Positions 1 through 10,802 of a stretch of DNA of 64,000 nt are shown piece after piece. How positions within the stretch are numbered: position 1 is the stretch's first letter; every line of letters starts with the position of its first letter. Position numbers and translations under genes: made by a program. Origin of the DNA: Hyparrhenia diplandra (lineage: Eukaryota > Streptophyta > Magnoliopsida > Poales > Poaceae); the NCBI GenBank assembly GCA_015847255.1, contig JADLZK010004674.1, positions 124,001 to 188,000 on the forward strand, read 5' to 3'. The notes below the pieces were generated by a model, which ran no database searches, was not told where the DNA came from, and saw only the letters and a program-made list of their open reading frames with translations.

Positions 1-1486
1 CTATTGACTTGGACTGGACCGCCGGCGGAAGGAGGCACACCAACTCGGCACACCAACTCTACCGGCTATAGGGTTTGATCGTTTTGAGCACCGTGCTTAT
101 TTGTGGAGAGTCTTAGCATCAGTTTTACACCACGAAAAATAGAATAGCCAACAAAAATATTGCTTCCTAGCGGTTTCACGTATACATTTAACGGTAAAAT
201 GACATAGCATCTACAAGAGTTTGCTAAACTAGTTTGCCATCCTTGGATTTTTGCAAAAAACAAAAAAATAACTTGGCTTATCTTATTTCAGCTTATTCTC
301 TCATAGAATACTATTCAATCACCAAAATCAGGTAGAACAGTTCGATATCTTGTAGTAGTATGTTGTAGGCTTTTGGCGGCACCCAAGCACTCCTCGAATA
401 AAAATAGAAATCGTTTTTTTTTTTTTTTTTCCTTTTTCTTTTGTGAAGGGTCAAGCGAGTAGCGGTCAGGGGCACAGGGCCCAGGAGATCTTGTATGCCG
501 TGCACTTGAATCCTTTGAGTACAATAGGGCCACGCCGCCATCGTTGGTGCAGGCCGCCAGATGTCATCTGCACCGCACCGATCCTCTGAACTCCTTTTTT
601 CCATTTTTTCCACCGCCACGGGTTTGTAGAAGGCGTTGACTACAATGACCAAACTGTAGGGTCACATATTGAGTCATTTGACGGGCCTGTTCGATGCATT
701 ATGGGAGAAGGAAGAGACAAGAGACGATAGAGAGAGAGAAGAGAGAGAGAGTTTGGCCAAGCTCCTGCGTCTCCATTTGATCTAGGGCTGCCAAATTTGT
801 TTTTCGACACAAGGCCACAAGGCCAAACATAGAGCCTGTTCGGGCCGGGCATGTCTGGCCGGGCCGATCTTTGTGAGAGAAAGCTGGCTGGCCGGCAGGT
901 GGCTAGCCGATCTTTGTGAGAGAAAAAATCTGGCCGACCGGCCGGGCCGATAAGCCAGCGACTCCTTCCGTCTCAAAATATGCCAAATTTGCTCTAGAGC
1001 TGCATGTCGCGCCCGCCCGCGGCGCATCGACGCCCGGGGAAGGTGTGCCGCCCTGGCTGGAGGAGCGGCGACCCTCGCCGCGCGCGTGTCGTGAGATTTC
1101 CGCGAGAAACGGGATGGAGAAAGCGGAACCGCGTTTCGAGCGGGGGGTTCGCTCCGTCCACGAGAAGCGAGCGGACAACGGGCCGACCCGCATCCTCGGC
1201 TAATATTCCTCTCATGGGTTGGCTCCGTTCCTTCCTTCCCGCATCCAAACACCCGAAAAAAGAGGTTCAACCCCAACCCGGCTCGCCCGCTCTCCAACCA
1301 AACACACGGCTAGTTTGTGGATAAGTCAAACCTTTATAACTTTGACCATATGTATAGAAAAAACTACTACATGTTTACAATATGTAATAAGTATCATTAG
1401 ATTGATATCGGATCATACTTAAAGTAATAAATTTTATTTGGAGATCTAAGTATCAATATTATTATTTTCTATATACTTAATAGTCA
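1..1486. other. Degenerate repeat tract, no gene supported
   Basis: No protein family is recognisable. Positions 130-275 resemble 18270-18440 (shared text around AAACTAGTTTGCCATCCTTG). Positions 470-560 resemble 34880-35060 and 14205-14275 (the GGTGCAGGCCG stretch), so this is a mosaic of old dispersed repeats. A 17-T run lies at 414-430 and a GA-rich run at about 725-755. Positions 830-1320 are strongly GC-rich and contain two copies of GCCGATCTTTGTGAGAGAAA about 40 bases apart. Open frames in the GC-rich part occur on both strands at once, which is what composition alone gives. Confidence 0.5.
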
Positions 1487-1623
1487 AACTTCCGTCCCAA
1501 AATGTTAGTCGTTCTCGATTTTTGTGTCACAACTTTGACTCGGTTTTTACAAAATAAGTGCAACACTTGTATCTTCAAATAAATTTGTTAAAAAATAGGT
1601 TCAAAGATTTTGGGACGGAGGAG
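1487..1623. mobile_element. Stowaway-like MITE
   Basis: Short non-coding element with inverted ends: CTTCCGTCCCAAAAT on the left and its near-complement ATTTTGGGACGGAGG on the right, followed by TA. These ends are typical of grass Stowaway (Tc1/Mariner-derived) MITEs, which are moved by a transposase encoded elsewhere. The left TA has been lost, so the left border is approximate. Confidence 0.75.
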
Positions 1624-1865
1624 TATTCATACGCACACCATCTGTTTTAGAAGGCATCATCGCAACATACTACAGCTACTATACTACTATTCACTTGGGC
1701 CACACCACAAAGATCTAGTATTGTCTTCAAATTGCTCCAGCACCATGTTGCGTTTCCTAAGCGCAAGTGCCAAAAAGGCAAAGCTTTGGGAACCATAGGT
1801 TGACTTCCCACAGCGACTTCACCGGAATTGTTACATTCCGGCTACCATCGCCATGGGATGTCGGG

Positions 1866-2809
1866 TGGCATTCAGTAGCATTCTGAGAACAAGTCCGCCA
1901 AGTGCACGGAAATACCGTTGTAGCATTTCACCCGGAGATATTCGAGGGTATCGTTATTTATATTTTCCCAAAGGAAGGCATGGTGTAGGACTCTAGCGGG
2001 GGCATGAACAAGACAACATGTCTATGCGGTTGACCAATACTCAATATAGGGGTAAGTCATGATAGTTTAAGATAGCGTGACACACACTTGGGCCAACCTT
2101 AAGGATAAAAGAAAAATAAAGAATAAAGAATATTCCTAAGTGGAGCAGGCATTCTAAAGTAGTTGTGCAAAGAACAAGTTAATAATCATGCAAACATAGA
2201 TGACTAGAGTTTTAGGTCGAGAGTGAGATGGACGAGGAGACCTCCCGGTGCATCCGCCCAATAGAAGGCATTTCTGAACTCCTCTGACACACACGAACAT
2301 GGGGGATTTCAAGGGGCGGTCAAGGCTTGTCACGACCAAGCCGCCTACCCCCTCAACCGAGGCATGCACTCATATTCGAAGGTCCCCGCTTACAGGGCAC
2401 CATGCCGCGTGTTAAGGTACAACCCATATCCCCTGCCGGACCCCCACCCTACGGATGGACGGGCTAAGATATGGACCAAGGCCCGAAAGCCACAACGAAC
2501 GCCACCTCTCAAAGACAACTCTTACTCTACTCAAATACATGGCATGAATGGTTAGGCCCTAAGTTCTATCGACTAACCACGACATAGGAACTATAGTCTA
2601 GTTCTTCTATCATGATCGTGTCGAGAACAACATGTCAAGAATATAACATGTAAATACTCTAGCTCTATTGCACAAGCATATGAGATCAAGACTTGAGGAT
2701 AAACCATAAATGTATTCATACCGAATATTCCTTCTCCCAAGTACAAGCTCTCCAATGAAGCTTAGCCTTGCTCCAAATACTACTAAAGACTAAAAGAACT
2801 AGAGAAGTG
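1866..2809 (-). mobile_element. Gypsy LTR remnant F, first part
   Basis: This part matches the R-U5 side of the LTRs of elements A, B and E (for example GCACGGAAATACCGTTGTAGCA, also in E near 26196, and the GTTTGCTTGGTC-like and CCGCCTACCCCCTCAACCG stretches). It is interrupted exactly at 2810 by element A and resumes at 9930. Together the two pieces make about 1.56 kb, the size of one LTR. No internal Gypsy sequence borders it, so it is best read as a solo LTR or a fragment. The left border is degenerate and no target duplication could be identified. Confidence 0.65.
2805..2809. repeat. Target-site duplication of element A, left
   Basis: AAGTG directly precedes the LTR of A and is repeated at 9930-9934 after its other LTR. 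A perfect 5-bp duplication is the normal signature of LTR-retrotransposon integration and fixes both borders. Confidence 0.9.
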
Positions 2810-4507
2810 TGTTGGCATTTCTTAACGCAATCAAAGGAAATAGGTATTAAAACCCATCCCAATAAAAGCGTCGAGAAATGCACCGATGGCATTCCCAAGT
2901 AAACCACCATGTCGGTGATACGAAATGAGTTTGTCAACGGGATAGATCTTGCCATCGTAGATATTCATCATAGCGCCGCGGATCTATCATTGTAGCATTT
3001 CACCGGAAATATTCAGGGGTATCGTTATTTATATTCGCCCAAAGGAAGGCATGTGATTGATAAATTAGCATGGCATCTGAATAGAGGAACATGTGTTTGC
3101 TTAGACCAAATTACTCATAACGAGGGGTAAGCGATACGGTTCATAGATAGTGTGACACACACTTGGAAATCCACCCGACAAAAGGATAAAGAAAATAGAT
3201 AAAGAATAAATGAATAAATGAATAACCTAATGGAGTAGATCTAATGTATCTAGTCATGGCCATACAAATGAATAGTTAGCATCATATGCAAACTGATCTA
3301 AGCGTTGTTAGGTCTAGGATAACGAGGGAGACTTCACGGTTACCATACGGCCCGATAGGAAGCATTTACGAACTCCTACGGCCTGAGGGCGAACGTGGGG
3401 GATTTCAAAGGGCGGACAAGGCTTGTCACGACCAAGCCGCCTACCCCCTCAACCGTGGCGTGCACTCATATTTGCGGGTGTCGTAATGCCCGGGCACCAT
3501 GCCCCGCATACTAGAGCACTACTCTTGTCCCCCGGGGTCCCCACTCATCGAATGGGCCGGACTAGAACAAGAGCAAACCCGAAGGAACAACAAACCGTTA
3601 TCCCACCTCTAATCAAGTTAGACATATGACGTTCGTTAAAGAAGCTGTGATGAACATGTCAAGATCATGATATGTAAACTATATACTAGTTCATATACCA
3701 CTACAAGAACATGAAGCGAAACTATACTCTAGTTCATAAGTTAGGCCAAGAATGTAGAAATAGGACTTGCAAATAGAAGAATGCTCCATAGAGAAGATGT
3801 ATTACCAAAGCTCTTTCTTCTAGGAGACAAGCCCTCCTTGTAGCTCTTCTACTCCAAGTGTCTACTAAAGAATAAAAGAAGAAGAAAGAAGAAGAAGAAG
3901 AGAGAGAGAGATAGAGGTGGTAGAGAGAGATGTATTCTTTGGTTTCTTTGGACTCCAAATGGTGTGTGTTGAGAGAGGGAGAGAGGGGGCCTATTTATAC
4001 ACTTGGAGGAGGGGCCTAAGTGCTAAATTACAATCAAACCGACACAGTAAACCTTCCTTGTACGCGCAAAAAACCGACAATCCCAGGCGGTAAACCAAGT
4101 TTGGAAGGTGCACGAACCGCCTCGAGGCCGGGCCCGAACCGCCTCGGGAGAGATGCGGGCGCACCTTGGGTCTTGTAGCGCACCCCACTGGGCGCCGTTC
4201 TCGCCCGGGTCTTGGCGAGAGTGTCATCTTTCATCCGAAAAGTTGTAGGCCGGGCTGCGCTTCGGCCCAGATTTGATGTTTTGGGTCGATTTGCTCTTTG
4301 GGCTTGGATTTTTGAAATGATGCGCTTTCGGGAAGGCGTACTTTGGTCGATTTTCCACTTGCTTTTATTTTAAATCTGCAAAATAAAATACAATATACTA
4401 CAAGTGGAATTTATTAGTGATAAATGTATATGAACATAAAAGGTTTAATTTTACTCCTTTATGGTAGTAAGTTGACGGGCAAAATATAGCGTTATTCACC
4501 GTCAACA
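2810..4507 (-). repeat. 3' LTR of element A
   Basis: On the plus strand it runs from TGTTGGCATTTCTT to CCGTCAACA. It contains a TATA box read on the minus strand (GTATAAATAG, complement of 3991-4000), a GA/CT-rich transcribed leader around 3870-3985, and, upstream of the TATA, the U3 motif CGAACCGCCTCG twice (about 4100-4145). It differs from the other LTR of A mainly by small insertions and deletions. Confidence 0.88.
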
Positions 4508-4522
4508 AACTCCCCAAGCTTA
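4508..4522 (-). promoter_or_regulatory. Polypurine tract of element A
   Basis: Directly inside the 3' LTR. Read on the minus strand it is purine-rich (AAGCTTGGGGAGTT), the usual primer for plus-strand DNA synthesis. The same sequence precedes the 3' LTR of element B at 53743-53757. Confidence 0.75.
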
Positions 4523-4848
4523 CCCTTTGCGCTTGGCGTCCTCGAGCAAAAGAGATAAGTACTTGGTTGTTGATCGGGGAGTTGCTACAATGCGGTTCAC
4601 GTTTCACAAGTGCCGGGGTTATAATAAGATTTTCTACCAAAGTTTGAATAAAATGGCACATCTTTTTCTTACCCTTTATTACCTTTCATCGTGGCGGGGC
4701 TTTCTAGCTTTTCTCAAAGCCTTGGGCTGTTGCCGGATAGAAAGCGGTTATAACGGAGGTGCTTATCTTTCATCCTTTTTGATCAACTTTTTATCGAATT
4801 TTATTTAGATAACATTTATTTCTTTTCGAGAAAGCATGGGCTTTATTG

Positions 4849-4882
<34 letters not shown>

Positions 4883-5579
4883 GAGAGGTGGGCTCTGCTT
4901 TCGCCCTAGGCTTTTGCCTTTTATTTCCTCTCGTCTCTCTTTTTTTTTTTTTTTTTTTAGAGATGTGGGCTCTACTCGCCCTCGGACACTTGTCCATTTT
5001 CATCTCATTTTCAATTTTTTTTTTTTTTTTTTAGCATAGCCCAAAATTATTTCTCTTTTTTCAAAGCATAGATTCCGGGTGTCAAGTTTCTCTTTTGGAC
5101 GAAGTCATAGCAAATCCATTTGTACCATATCATATTTGGCAACAACTTAGACTAGATAGAGCATATGCAACCCACATGAATCGGGTTTTTCGAGGGATAA
5201 GTTTTTGAATTAGCCACTAAACCCAAACTCTAGAGAACTTGAATTATAAACTAGGCACAGGCAAAGCATAAAAGCGAGCAACTATTCATCATTTCAACAA
5301 GGGAATAAGACTAAACATTTTTATAGCTCATATATATAAGCATTAGGCACAAAGAAGAGCTACTTATTCTATTTTTGGATTTTTTTTTTTCAGTTTTGTT
5401 TTTAGTTTTTTTCGATGCAAAGCTGCTGAAATTTAAACATGCTAAAATAAAAATTGATGGAAATAAATATGCAATGCAATGATACTGTGGGGGTCCTCCC
5501 CAAGCTATCTGGAGGCCAGCGGGTATCTTTATTTATTTTTGTTCTTTTAGGATAAGCTGTCATTTTACCTTTTGACGGA
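4523..5579 (-). other. 3' noncoding segment of element A
   Basis: AT-rich, no coding potential. It is collinear with 52816-53740 of element B in reverse complement, so it is a conserved noncoding part of the family, possibly needed for packaging or replication. It carries a (TA)n microsatellite at about 4851-4878 and T runs near 4940-4957 and 5018-5032. The TA run is expanded compared with B, which has only a short TATATA at the same place. Confidence 0.7.
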
Positions 5580-6046
5580 GGGTCCACTCTTTTGAGTGCG
5601 TGGACTGGGACCTTCTCTAGTTTTGTCATTTGATGGTGCACCCGCTCCCGGAGATACTGGGAGGGCTGTACCTCTTTTTAGCTTCCACACCTTTTTAGGA
5701 GGAGCAAATTTTGATTGCTTCTTTGGTTCTTCTTTTGGTGCAAAGTTGCTTTTACGGGGTTTTTTACGTCCTTTTGTAAAGATGGGGACCTTCTCCTTTT
5801 CTTTGGTTTAGGAGCTGTCTTTTTTTCTTTGTTCCCACCTTTTATTTTTCTTTGTGCGCCTTGGAGGTCTTTGCCGGTCTTTGGGGGCTGGATTTCTATT
5901 TCTTTAATGCCTTGTTCCCCATATTTTATCAGGATCATTTTGCACTCCTCTCCGAGACTCGGGGCTGAACTCAAATTTCTCTTCATTACCATTGATATTG
6001 AAGCGGATTTCTCGGCCCCAACATCAATTTGTGCCCCGGTAGTGCT
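5580..6046 (-). pseudogene. C-terminal basic tail of gag-pro polyprotein (element A)
   Basis: Continues the protease region on the minus strand. The readable protein contains ECKMILIKYGEQGIKEIE followed by a PPKTGK motif and a long Lys/Arg-rich stretch (KPKKRRR). It resembles the region after the protease in grass gag-pro polyproteins. A basic tail could bind nucleic acid or act as a nuclear-entry signal; this is inference. It joins the protease segment only through a frame break, and the product ends near 5580. Confidence 0.55.
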
Positions 6047-6490
6047 CAAAAATGGTCGTCAAGGATGAGTGGTGTATCTTTGGTGAACTCCATGTCCAAC
6101 ACCACAAAATCAAGCTGGAACAAAATACCCTCGGATTTTTTTACGGGTATGTGTACGCAATCCCCCGCTTTGGGTACCTTATGGATGAATCGCGGTTGTA
6201 GTGTCATAGATGTTGGCTCAAGATTTGTATGTTTGAGCTTGTCGAAGACGGAGTTTTGGCATGACACTAACACCGGCGCCCGGATCACATAAAGGCGTGG
6301 TTGAATGTTTGTGTTCCAATTGGCGGGGAATTGTAGGACACCCTGGATCTTTCTTCTTTTCCGGCGGAGATGATTCGGGATGGCGGCACTTTGCATTCTT
6401 GATCAACTTCACAACTTCATTTGTTGGCGGTGGCCGCTTGTTACGGATGATGTCTTTTATGTACTTGGCATATGATGGTACATGGAGCAT
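6046..6490 (-). pseudogene. Retroviral-type aspartic protease (element A), frame-broken
   Basis: On the minus strand the active-site region reads LCDPGAGVSVMPK, followed in another frame by VFDKLKHTNLEPTSMTLQ and then DFVVLDMEFTKDTPLIL. This is the standard layout of Athila/Tat-type proteases: catalytic D-x-G-A, a flap, then a hydrophobic ...PLILG... end. Here the catalytic triplet is D-P-G instead of D-S/T/L-G. Upstream is the lead-in PSYAKYIKDII. The enzyme would cut the gag polyprotein inside the virus-like particle. Frame changes within the domain make it unlikely to be active. Element B has a clearly different protease with DTGAK at the active site. Confidence 0.75.
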
Positions 6491-7099
6491 ATCGGGAGTG
6501 GCACACTTACATGTACCTTTTGGATCATCTCCGGGGAACCGAAAGTGAACTGTTCATCCGGTGTTCGCTTCCTTGTTCTTGTGGCGAAGGGTAGGTACGT
6601 TGTGTACGTATATTCTAGTGGTACCTCCTCCATTTACGGCTCTTTACGCTGCACGTGGGGTTACCTCTTGGTAGCTCTCTTTTCTGTTTCCTCACCGTAG
6701 CATTGGGATTTGGTGGGTCACGAGTAGATTTCCCCCCGGTGGTTCTTGCATTTTATGCTCTCACGGGGGCTTCAGTTGCCTTGAAGCTTTTTTCTCCCAT
6801 CGTTACTTGGAGACGAGCGACTAGCTGGGCTATTTGTGCTTCAATCTTCTTGTTGAAGGTCAAGCCGACTTGTCATAGCGAGTTAAATCCGTCCAACTTC
6901 TTTGCTGACTCCCTCTAGGATGTTGTCGGTCACGGCTCATCTTTTTGGTGAGGTTTTCATTAATCTTTGCCCGGCCCGGTGCAGGTCCTTTAATGATGGC
7001 TGACGGGGTTATAATACCCCAGTTTGCCTTGGAATGGTGGCTGGACTGGTTATTCCGGCCTAGCTGCGGTTGGCGATACCCGTTCTTTGTTGATGAAGG

Positions 7100-8070
7100 C
7101 GCGCTTCTTCACGGGTCTCGAGGCGGTTGTCCCCTCGAGTGGCCAACCTCACCACACGTCTCACACGTCATGTGGCGTGCGTCGCGGGCGTAGGCGGGCG
7201 CTTCTTTGGGCGATAGCATGCGTCTTTGCGCTCTTCCGGTCTCTTCGCCAGAAGATCCATTTTTGCGGCAAGCATATCCGCCTCCTTCACGGTATGCATG
7301 CCTTTTTGTGTTTTTGCCGGGGCTCTGTCTTCGCCCGGCTACGGTTTGCCACCATTTTGTCAATCAGGGCTGTTGCCCGATCGATGGTGGCGATAGAAAT
7401 GCGCCACCAGCGGCGGCGTCGAGGTGCCTTGGATATGGTCGTGAGACCATTGTAGGATACGGAGCACCGCCCGGTTCTCCATCCCGTGGTGCGGGCATGC
7501 TTGAATGTATTCTTGCAGCCTTTCCCATGCCTCGGGAATGGGTTCTATCGGTTCTGGCGGAAGTTGGCGATTCTCCCCTCGGGGCATTGGTTTTGCCCAT
7601 GGGGAAAACTTGGCGAGGAACGCCCGCGGAACATTTGTCCCACGTCTCGGCGACTTCCTTGTCCTTGTAGAACCATTGTTTCGCCTTCCCCACAAGGGAG
7701 AAGGGAAACGGGCGGAGCGATGGCGTCCGCTGCGACATCTTTGATGGCGATCGTGTCGCTTTTGCGGCTCAAAGGAAGTGTTGGAGATGAGCGTTAAGCG
7801 TCCTCGCTTGGCGATCCGCGAGAATGGACCTGGCCTGCACCATGGTGACCGCCCCCAGTCTGGCTCGAAGTTTTTTTGTCCGTCACATTCACCGATGGCC
7901 CGGTGCACGCGTTGGTGGCGGCGGGGAGTTGAGAAATCGCGCGGCGATTTCTCGGGCCATAGCTTGCGGTTCGGTTGGTGCGGGGATGTCGGTCTCGATT
8001 TGTCGATTGTTCGGCGAGGAAGAAGCGCCGACGAGACCGGCCCTTCCTTAGGAGTGCCTACGGATCGGAG
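7100..8070 (-). pseudogene. gag (Retrotrans_gag) of element A, frame-broken
   Basis: The minus strand encodes pieces of a plant Gypsy gag: an N-terminal part ending with an FEPDWG-like stretch, then RPFPFSLVGKAKQWFYKDKE, which is the hallmark capsid motif of the Retrotrans_gag family, then EAWERLQEYIQACPHHGM. Near 7115-7150 lies a zinc-knuckle remnant (CETCGEVGHS; the last Cys is not in frame). The pieces fall in at least three frames, so this copy could not make a complete capsid protein. Element B carries the same gag type at 48512-49450. Gag would form the particle and package RNA. Confidence 0.75.
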
Positions 8071-8227
8071 GTGAAGTTTTTCGGCAGGAGGAAAGCGACA
8101 TACACTATCTGTTTTTCATCCACAACGAAGAAAAAACATAAAAGATTACTTTGTATGAGCAAATGGCATCCACACACACAAGTTCATATTCATAGCCAGC
8201 TATTTATATTTTTTTTCACAATGCCTT

Positions 8228-8247
8228 CCCCCGGCAGCGGCGCCGAG
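8228..8247 (-). promoter_or_regulatory. tRNA-Asp-type primer binding site of element A
   Basis: On the minus strand, a few bases after the 5' LTR, the sequence reads TCGGCGCCGCTGCCGGGG. It is close to TGGCGCCGTTGCCGGGG, the complement of the tRNA-Asp 3' end used by Athila/Tat-type elements. Confidence 0.75.
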
Positions 8248-8254
8248 AAATGCT

Positions 8255-9929
8255 TGTTGGCATTTCTTAACGCAATCAAAGGAAATAGGTATTAAAACCC
8301 ATCCCAATAAAAGCGTCGAGAAATGCACCGATGGCATTCCCAAGTAAACCACCATGTCGGTGATCTAAAATGAGTTTGTCAACGGGATAGATCTTGCCAT
8401 CGTAGATATTCATCCACAAAGCGCGCGGATCTATCATTGTAGCATTTCACCCGGAAATATTCGAGGGTATCGTTATTTATATTAAGCCCAAAGGAAGGCA
8501 TGTGATTGATAAATTAGCAAGGCATACGAATAGAGGAACATGTGTTTGCTTAGACCAAATTACTCATAACGAGGGGGTAAGCGATACAGTTCATAGATAG
8601 TGTGACACACACTTGGAAATCCACCAGCAAAAAGGATAAAAGAAAATAGATAAAGAATAAATGAATAAATGAATAACCTAATGGAGTAGATCTAATGTAT
8701 CTAGTCATGGCCATACAAATGAATAGTTAGCATCATATGCAAACTGATCTAAGCGTTGTTAGGTCTAGGATAACGAGGGGAGACTTCACGGTTACCATAC
8801 GGCCCGATAGGAAGCATTTCGAACTCCTACGGACAAAGCGCGAGCGTGGGGGGGGATTTCAAAGGACGGACAAGGCTTGTCGCGACCAAGCCGCCTACCC
8901 CCCCTCAACCGTGGCGTGCACTCATATTTGCGGGTGTCGTAATACCCGGGCACCATGCCCGCATACTAGAGCACTACTCTTATCCCCCGGGGTCCCCACT
9001 CGTCGAATGGACGGACTAGAACAAGAGCAAATCCGAAGGAACAACAAACCGTTATCCCACCTCTAATCAAGTTAGACATATGACGTTCGTTAAAGAAGCG
9101 TGATGAACATGTCAAGATCATGATATGTAAACTATATACTAGTTCATATACCACTACAAGAACATGAACGAAACTATACTCTAGTTCATAAGTTAGGCCA
9201 AGAATGTAGAAATAGGACTTGCAAATAGAAGAATGCTCCATAGAGAAGATGTATTACCAAAGCTCTTTCTTCTAGGAGACAAGCCCTCCTTGTAGCTCTT
9301 CTACTCCAAGTGTCTACTAAAGAATAAAGAAGAAGAAGAAAGAAGAAGAAGAGAGAGAGAGATAGAGGTGGTAGAGAGAGATGTATTCTTTGGTTTCTTT
9401 GGACTCCAAATGGTGTGTGTTGAGAGAGAGGGAGAGAGGGGGCCTATTTATACACTTGGAGGAGGGGCCTAATGCTAAATTACAACCAAACCGACACAGT
9501 AAACCTTCCTTGTACGCGCAAACCGACAATCGTGGCGGTAAACCAAGTTTGGAAGGTGCACGAACCGCCTCGAGGGGAGGTGCGGCCGCACCTTGGGGTG
9601 CTTGTAGCGCAGACGAAGGCGCCGTTCGGCCCGGGTCTTGGCGGGGTGTCATCTTTCATCTGAAAAGTTGTAGGCGGGCTGCGCTTCGGCATTTGATGTT
9701 TTGGGTCGATTTGCTCTTTGGGCTTGGATTTTTGAAATAATACGCTTTCAGGAAGGCGTACTTTGGTCGATTTTCCACTTGCTTTTATTTTAAATCTGCA
9801 AAATAAAATACAATATACTACAAGTGGAATTTATTAGTGATAAATGTATATGAACATAAAAAGGTTTAATTTTACTCCCTTTATGGTAGTAAGTTGACGG
9901 GCAAAATATAGCGTTATTCACCGTCAACA
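8255..9929 (-). repeat. 5' LTR of element A
   Basis: Same ends as the other LTR (TGTTGG...CAACA on the plus strand). TATA on the minus strand from the complement of about 9443-9453. Upstream in U3 is the palindrome GGTGCGGCCGCACC near 9582-9596. The low number of substitutions against the 3' LTR suggests a fairly recent insertion, but I did not compute the divergence. Confidence 0.88.
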
Positions 9930-10552
9930 AAGTGGAGGAGTAGAGAGGAGAGGAGACGAGGAGTGGAAAGTGAGGAGGCTCCAAATGGTGTGTGTTACAA
10001 TGGTGGGAGATGGCCTCCTTTTATAGGTAGAGGAGGGGGCTCATTGGAAAATGTCCCTCCCCATATGGAAGGAGCCAAAACCGACACTGGGAACACCTTC
10101 CAAAACTACCAAACCGACCAACCAGCGTCGGCAACACCGGTTTTGGAAGGTAGCGAACCGCCTCCCGAAGCGAGGGCCGAGCCGCCTCGGCGGGGGTGCG
10201 GCCGCACGGGTGGTCTTGTAGCGCACCTGCTTTGGCCCCCCGTTAAAATTTGGGCTGCAGCGGTGGCGTCTTTGGGCTGAAAAGTTGTATGGCGGTGTTT
10301 GCTCGGCCCGGTTCTGCGTGTTTGGTCCATTTCTCCCTTGGGCTTGATGTTCTTTAGGAATGCGCTTTCCAAGGAGCGCCTTTTGGTACATTTTCCACTT
10401 GTTTCTTATATAAATCTGCACAATAATAATTTGGACACTACAAAGTGGAAATATGTGAGTTATAAATGTATATGAGTATGATAATGTATAGTTTCACCCC
10501 CTTTATGGTAGGATGTTGGCGTTAAAAATGTGTCGTTAGTGACCAGTCAACA
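9930..10552 (-). mobile_element. Gypsy LTR remnant F, second part
   Basis: Resumes LTR F after element A, starting with the second AAGTG. It holds the U3 side: a TTTTATAGG TATA-like box near 10020, the CGAACCGCCTC motif, GTGCGGCCGCAC near 10196, and the end GTCAACA at 10552. The sequence is clearly diverged from A and B, so F belongs to a sister family. Confidence 0.7.
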
Positions 10553-10596
10553 CACCATAGACAGATGGATATGATATTCTCTTTAATCCTTTTATA

Positions 10597-10802
10597 GGGC
10601 ATGTTTGGCGGGGGCTTCTTCTTGGCTCGGCTCCTCAGGAGGAGCCTTACCAAACGATGCAGGAGGAGGAGCCGTTTGGAGCCGTTTTTAGTGGAAAAGG
10701 AGGGGCCGGGAGCCGTTTTGGAGGAGCCTCAATTTTGAGCTTCTAAAAAAACGGCTCTCCCTCTAGTGAAGCCCTTCCGAGAAGCCCCGCCAAAACACAC
10801 CC
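10597..10802. mobile_element. Tourist-like MITE with ATA target duplication
   Basis: 206 bp with inverted ends: GGGCATGTTTGGCGGGGGCT on the left and, read inward, GGGTGTGTTTTGGCGGGGCT on the right. ATA lies on both sides (10594-10596 and 10803-10805). The sister R1 copy near 13152 has the uninterrupted TTTTATAATCTCC, which proves the insertion and the 3-bp duplication. End sequence and duplication length suggest PIF/Harbinger (Tourist) MITEs, although these usually prefer TTA/TAA. Confidence 0.8.

Larger units (their letters stand above)
2810..9929 (-). mobile_element. Complete non-autonomous Ty3/Gypsy element A (gag-protease only)
   Basis: LTRs of 1698 and 1675 bp flank 3747 bp of internal sequence, with the 5-bp duplication AAGTG on both sides. 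Reading on the minus strand, the order is 5' LTR (8255-9929), tRNA-Asp-type primer site, gag, zinc knuckle, aspartic protease, basic tail, noncoding AT-rich segment, polypurine tract, 3' LTR (2810-4507). No reverse transcriptase, RNase H or integrase motif is present and there is no room for them. This corresponds to the class described in plants as TR-GAG or gag-pro non-autonomous elements. The primer site and protease style place it near Athila/Tat Gypsy elements. It sits inside LTR remnant F. Confidence 0.88.

Noticed and set aside
916..1324. Overlapping open frames on both strands in GC-rich DNA
   Set aside because: Open frames in four or more phases at once are explained by high GC content. 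No motif or repeat-free homology was seen.
4836..5039. Small hydrophobic Ile-Tyr/Phe-rich membrane protein
   Set aside because: It is a translation of a TA microsatellite and T runs inside the noncoding part of element A.
9317..9652. Ser/Leu-rich signal-peptide-like frame in LTRs (also near 3734 and 47206)
   Set aside because: It is the CT-rich leader of the LTR read in one frame and recurs in every LTR copy.
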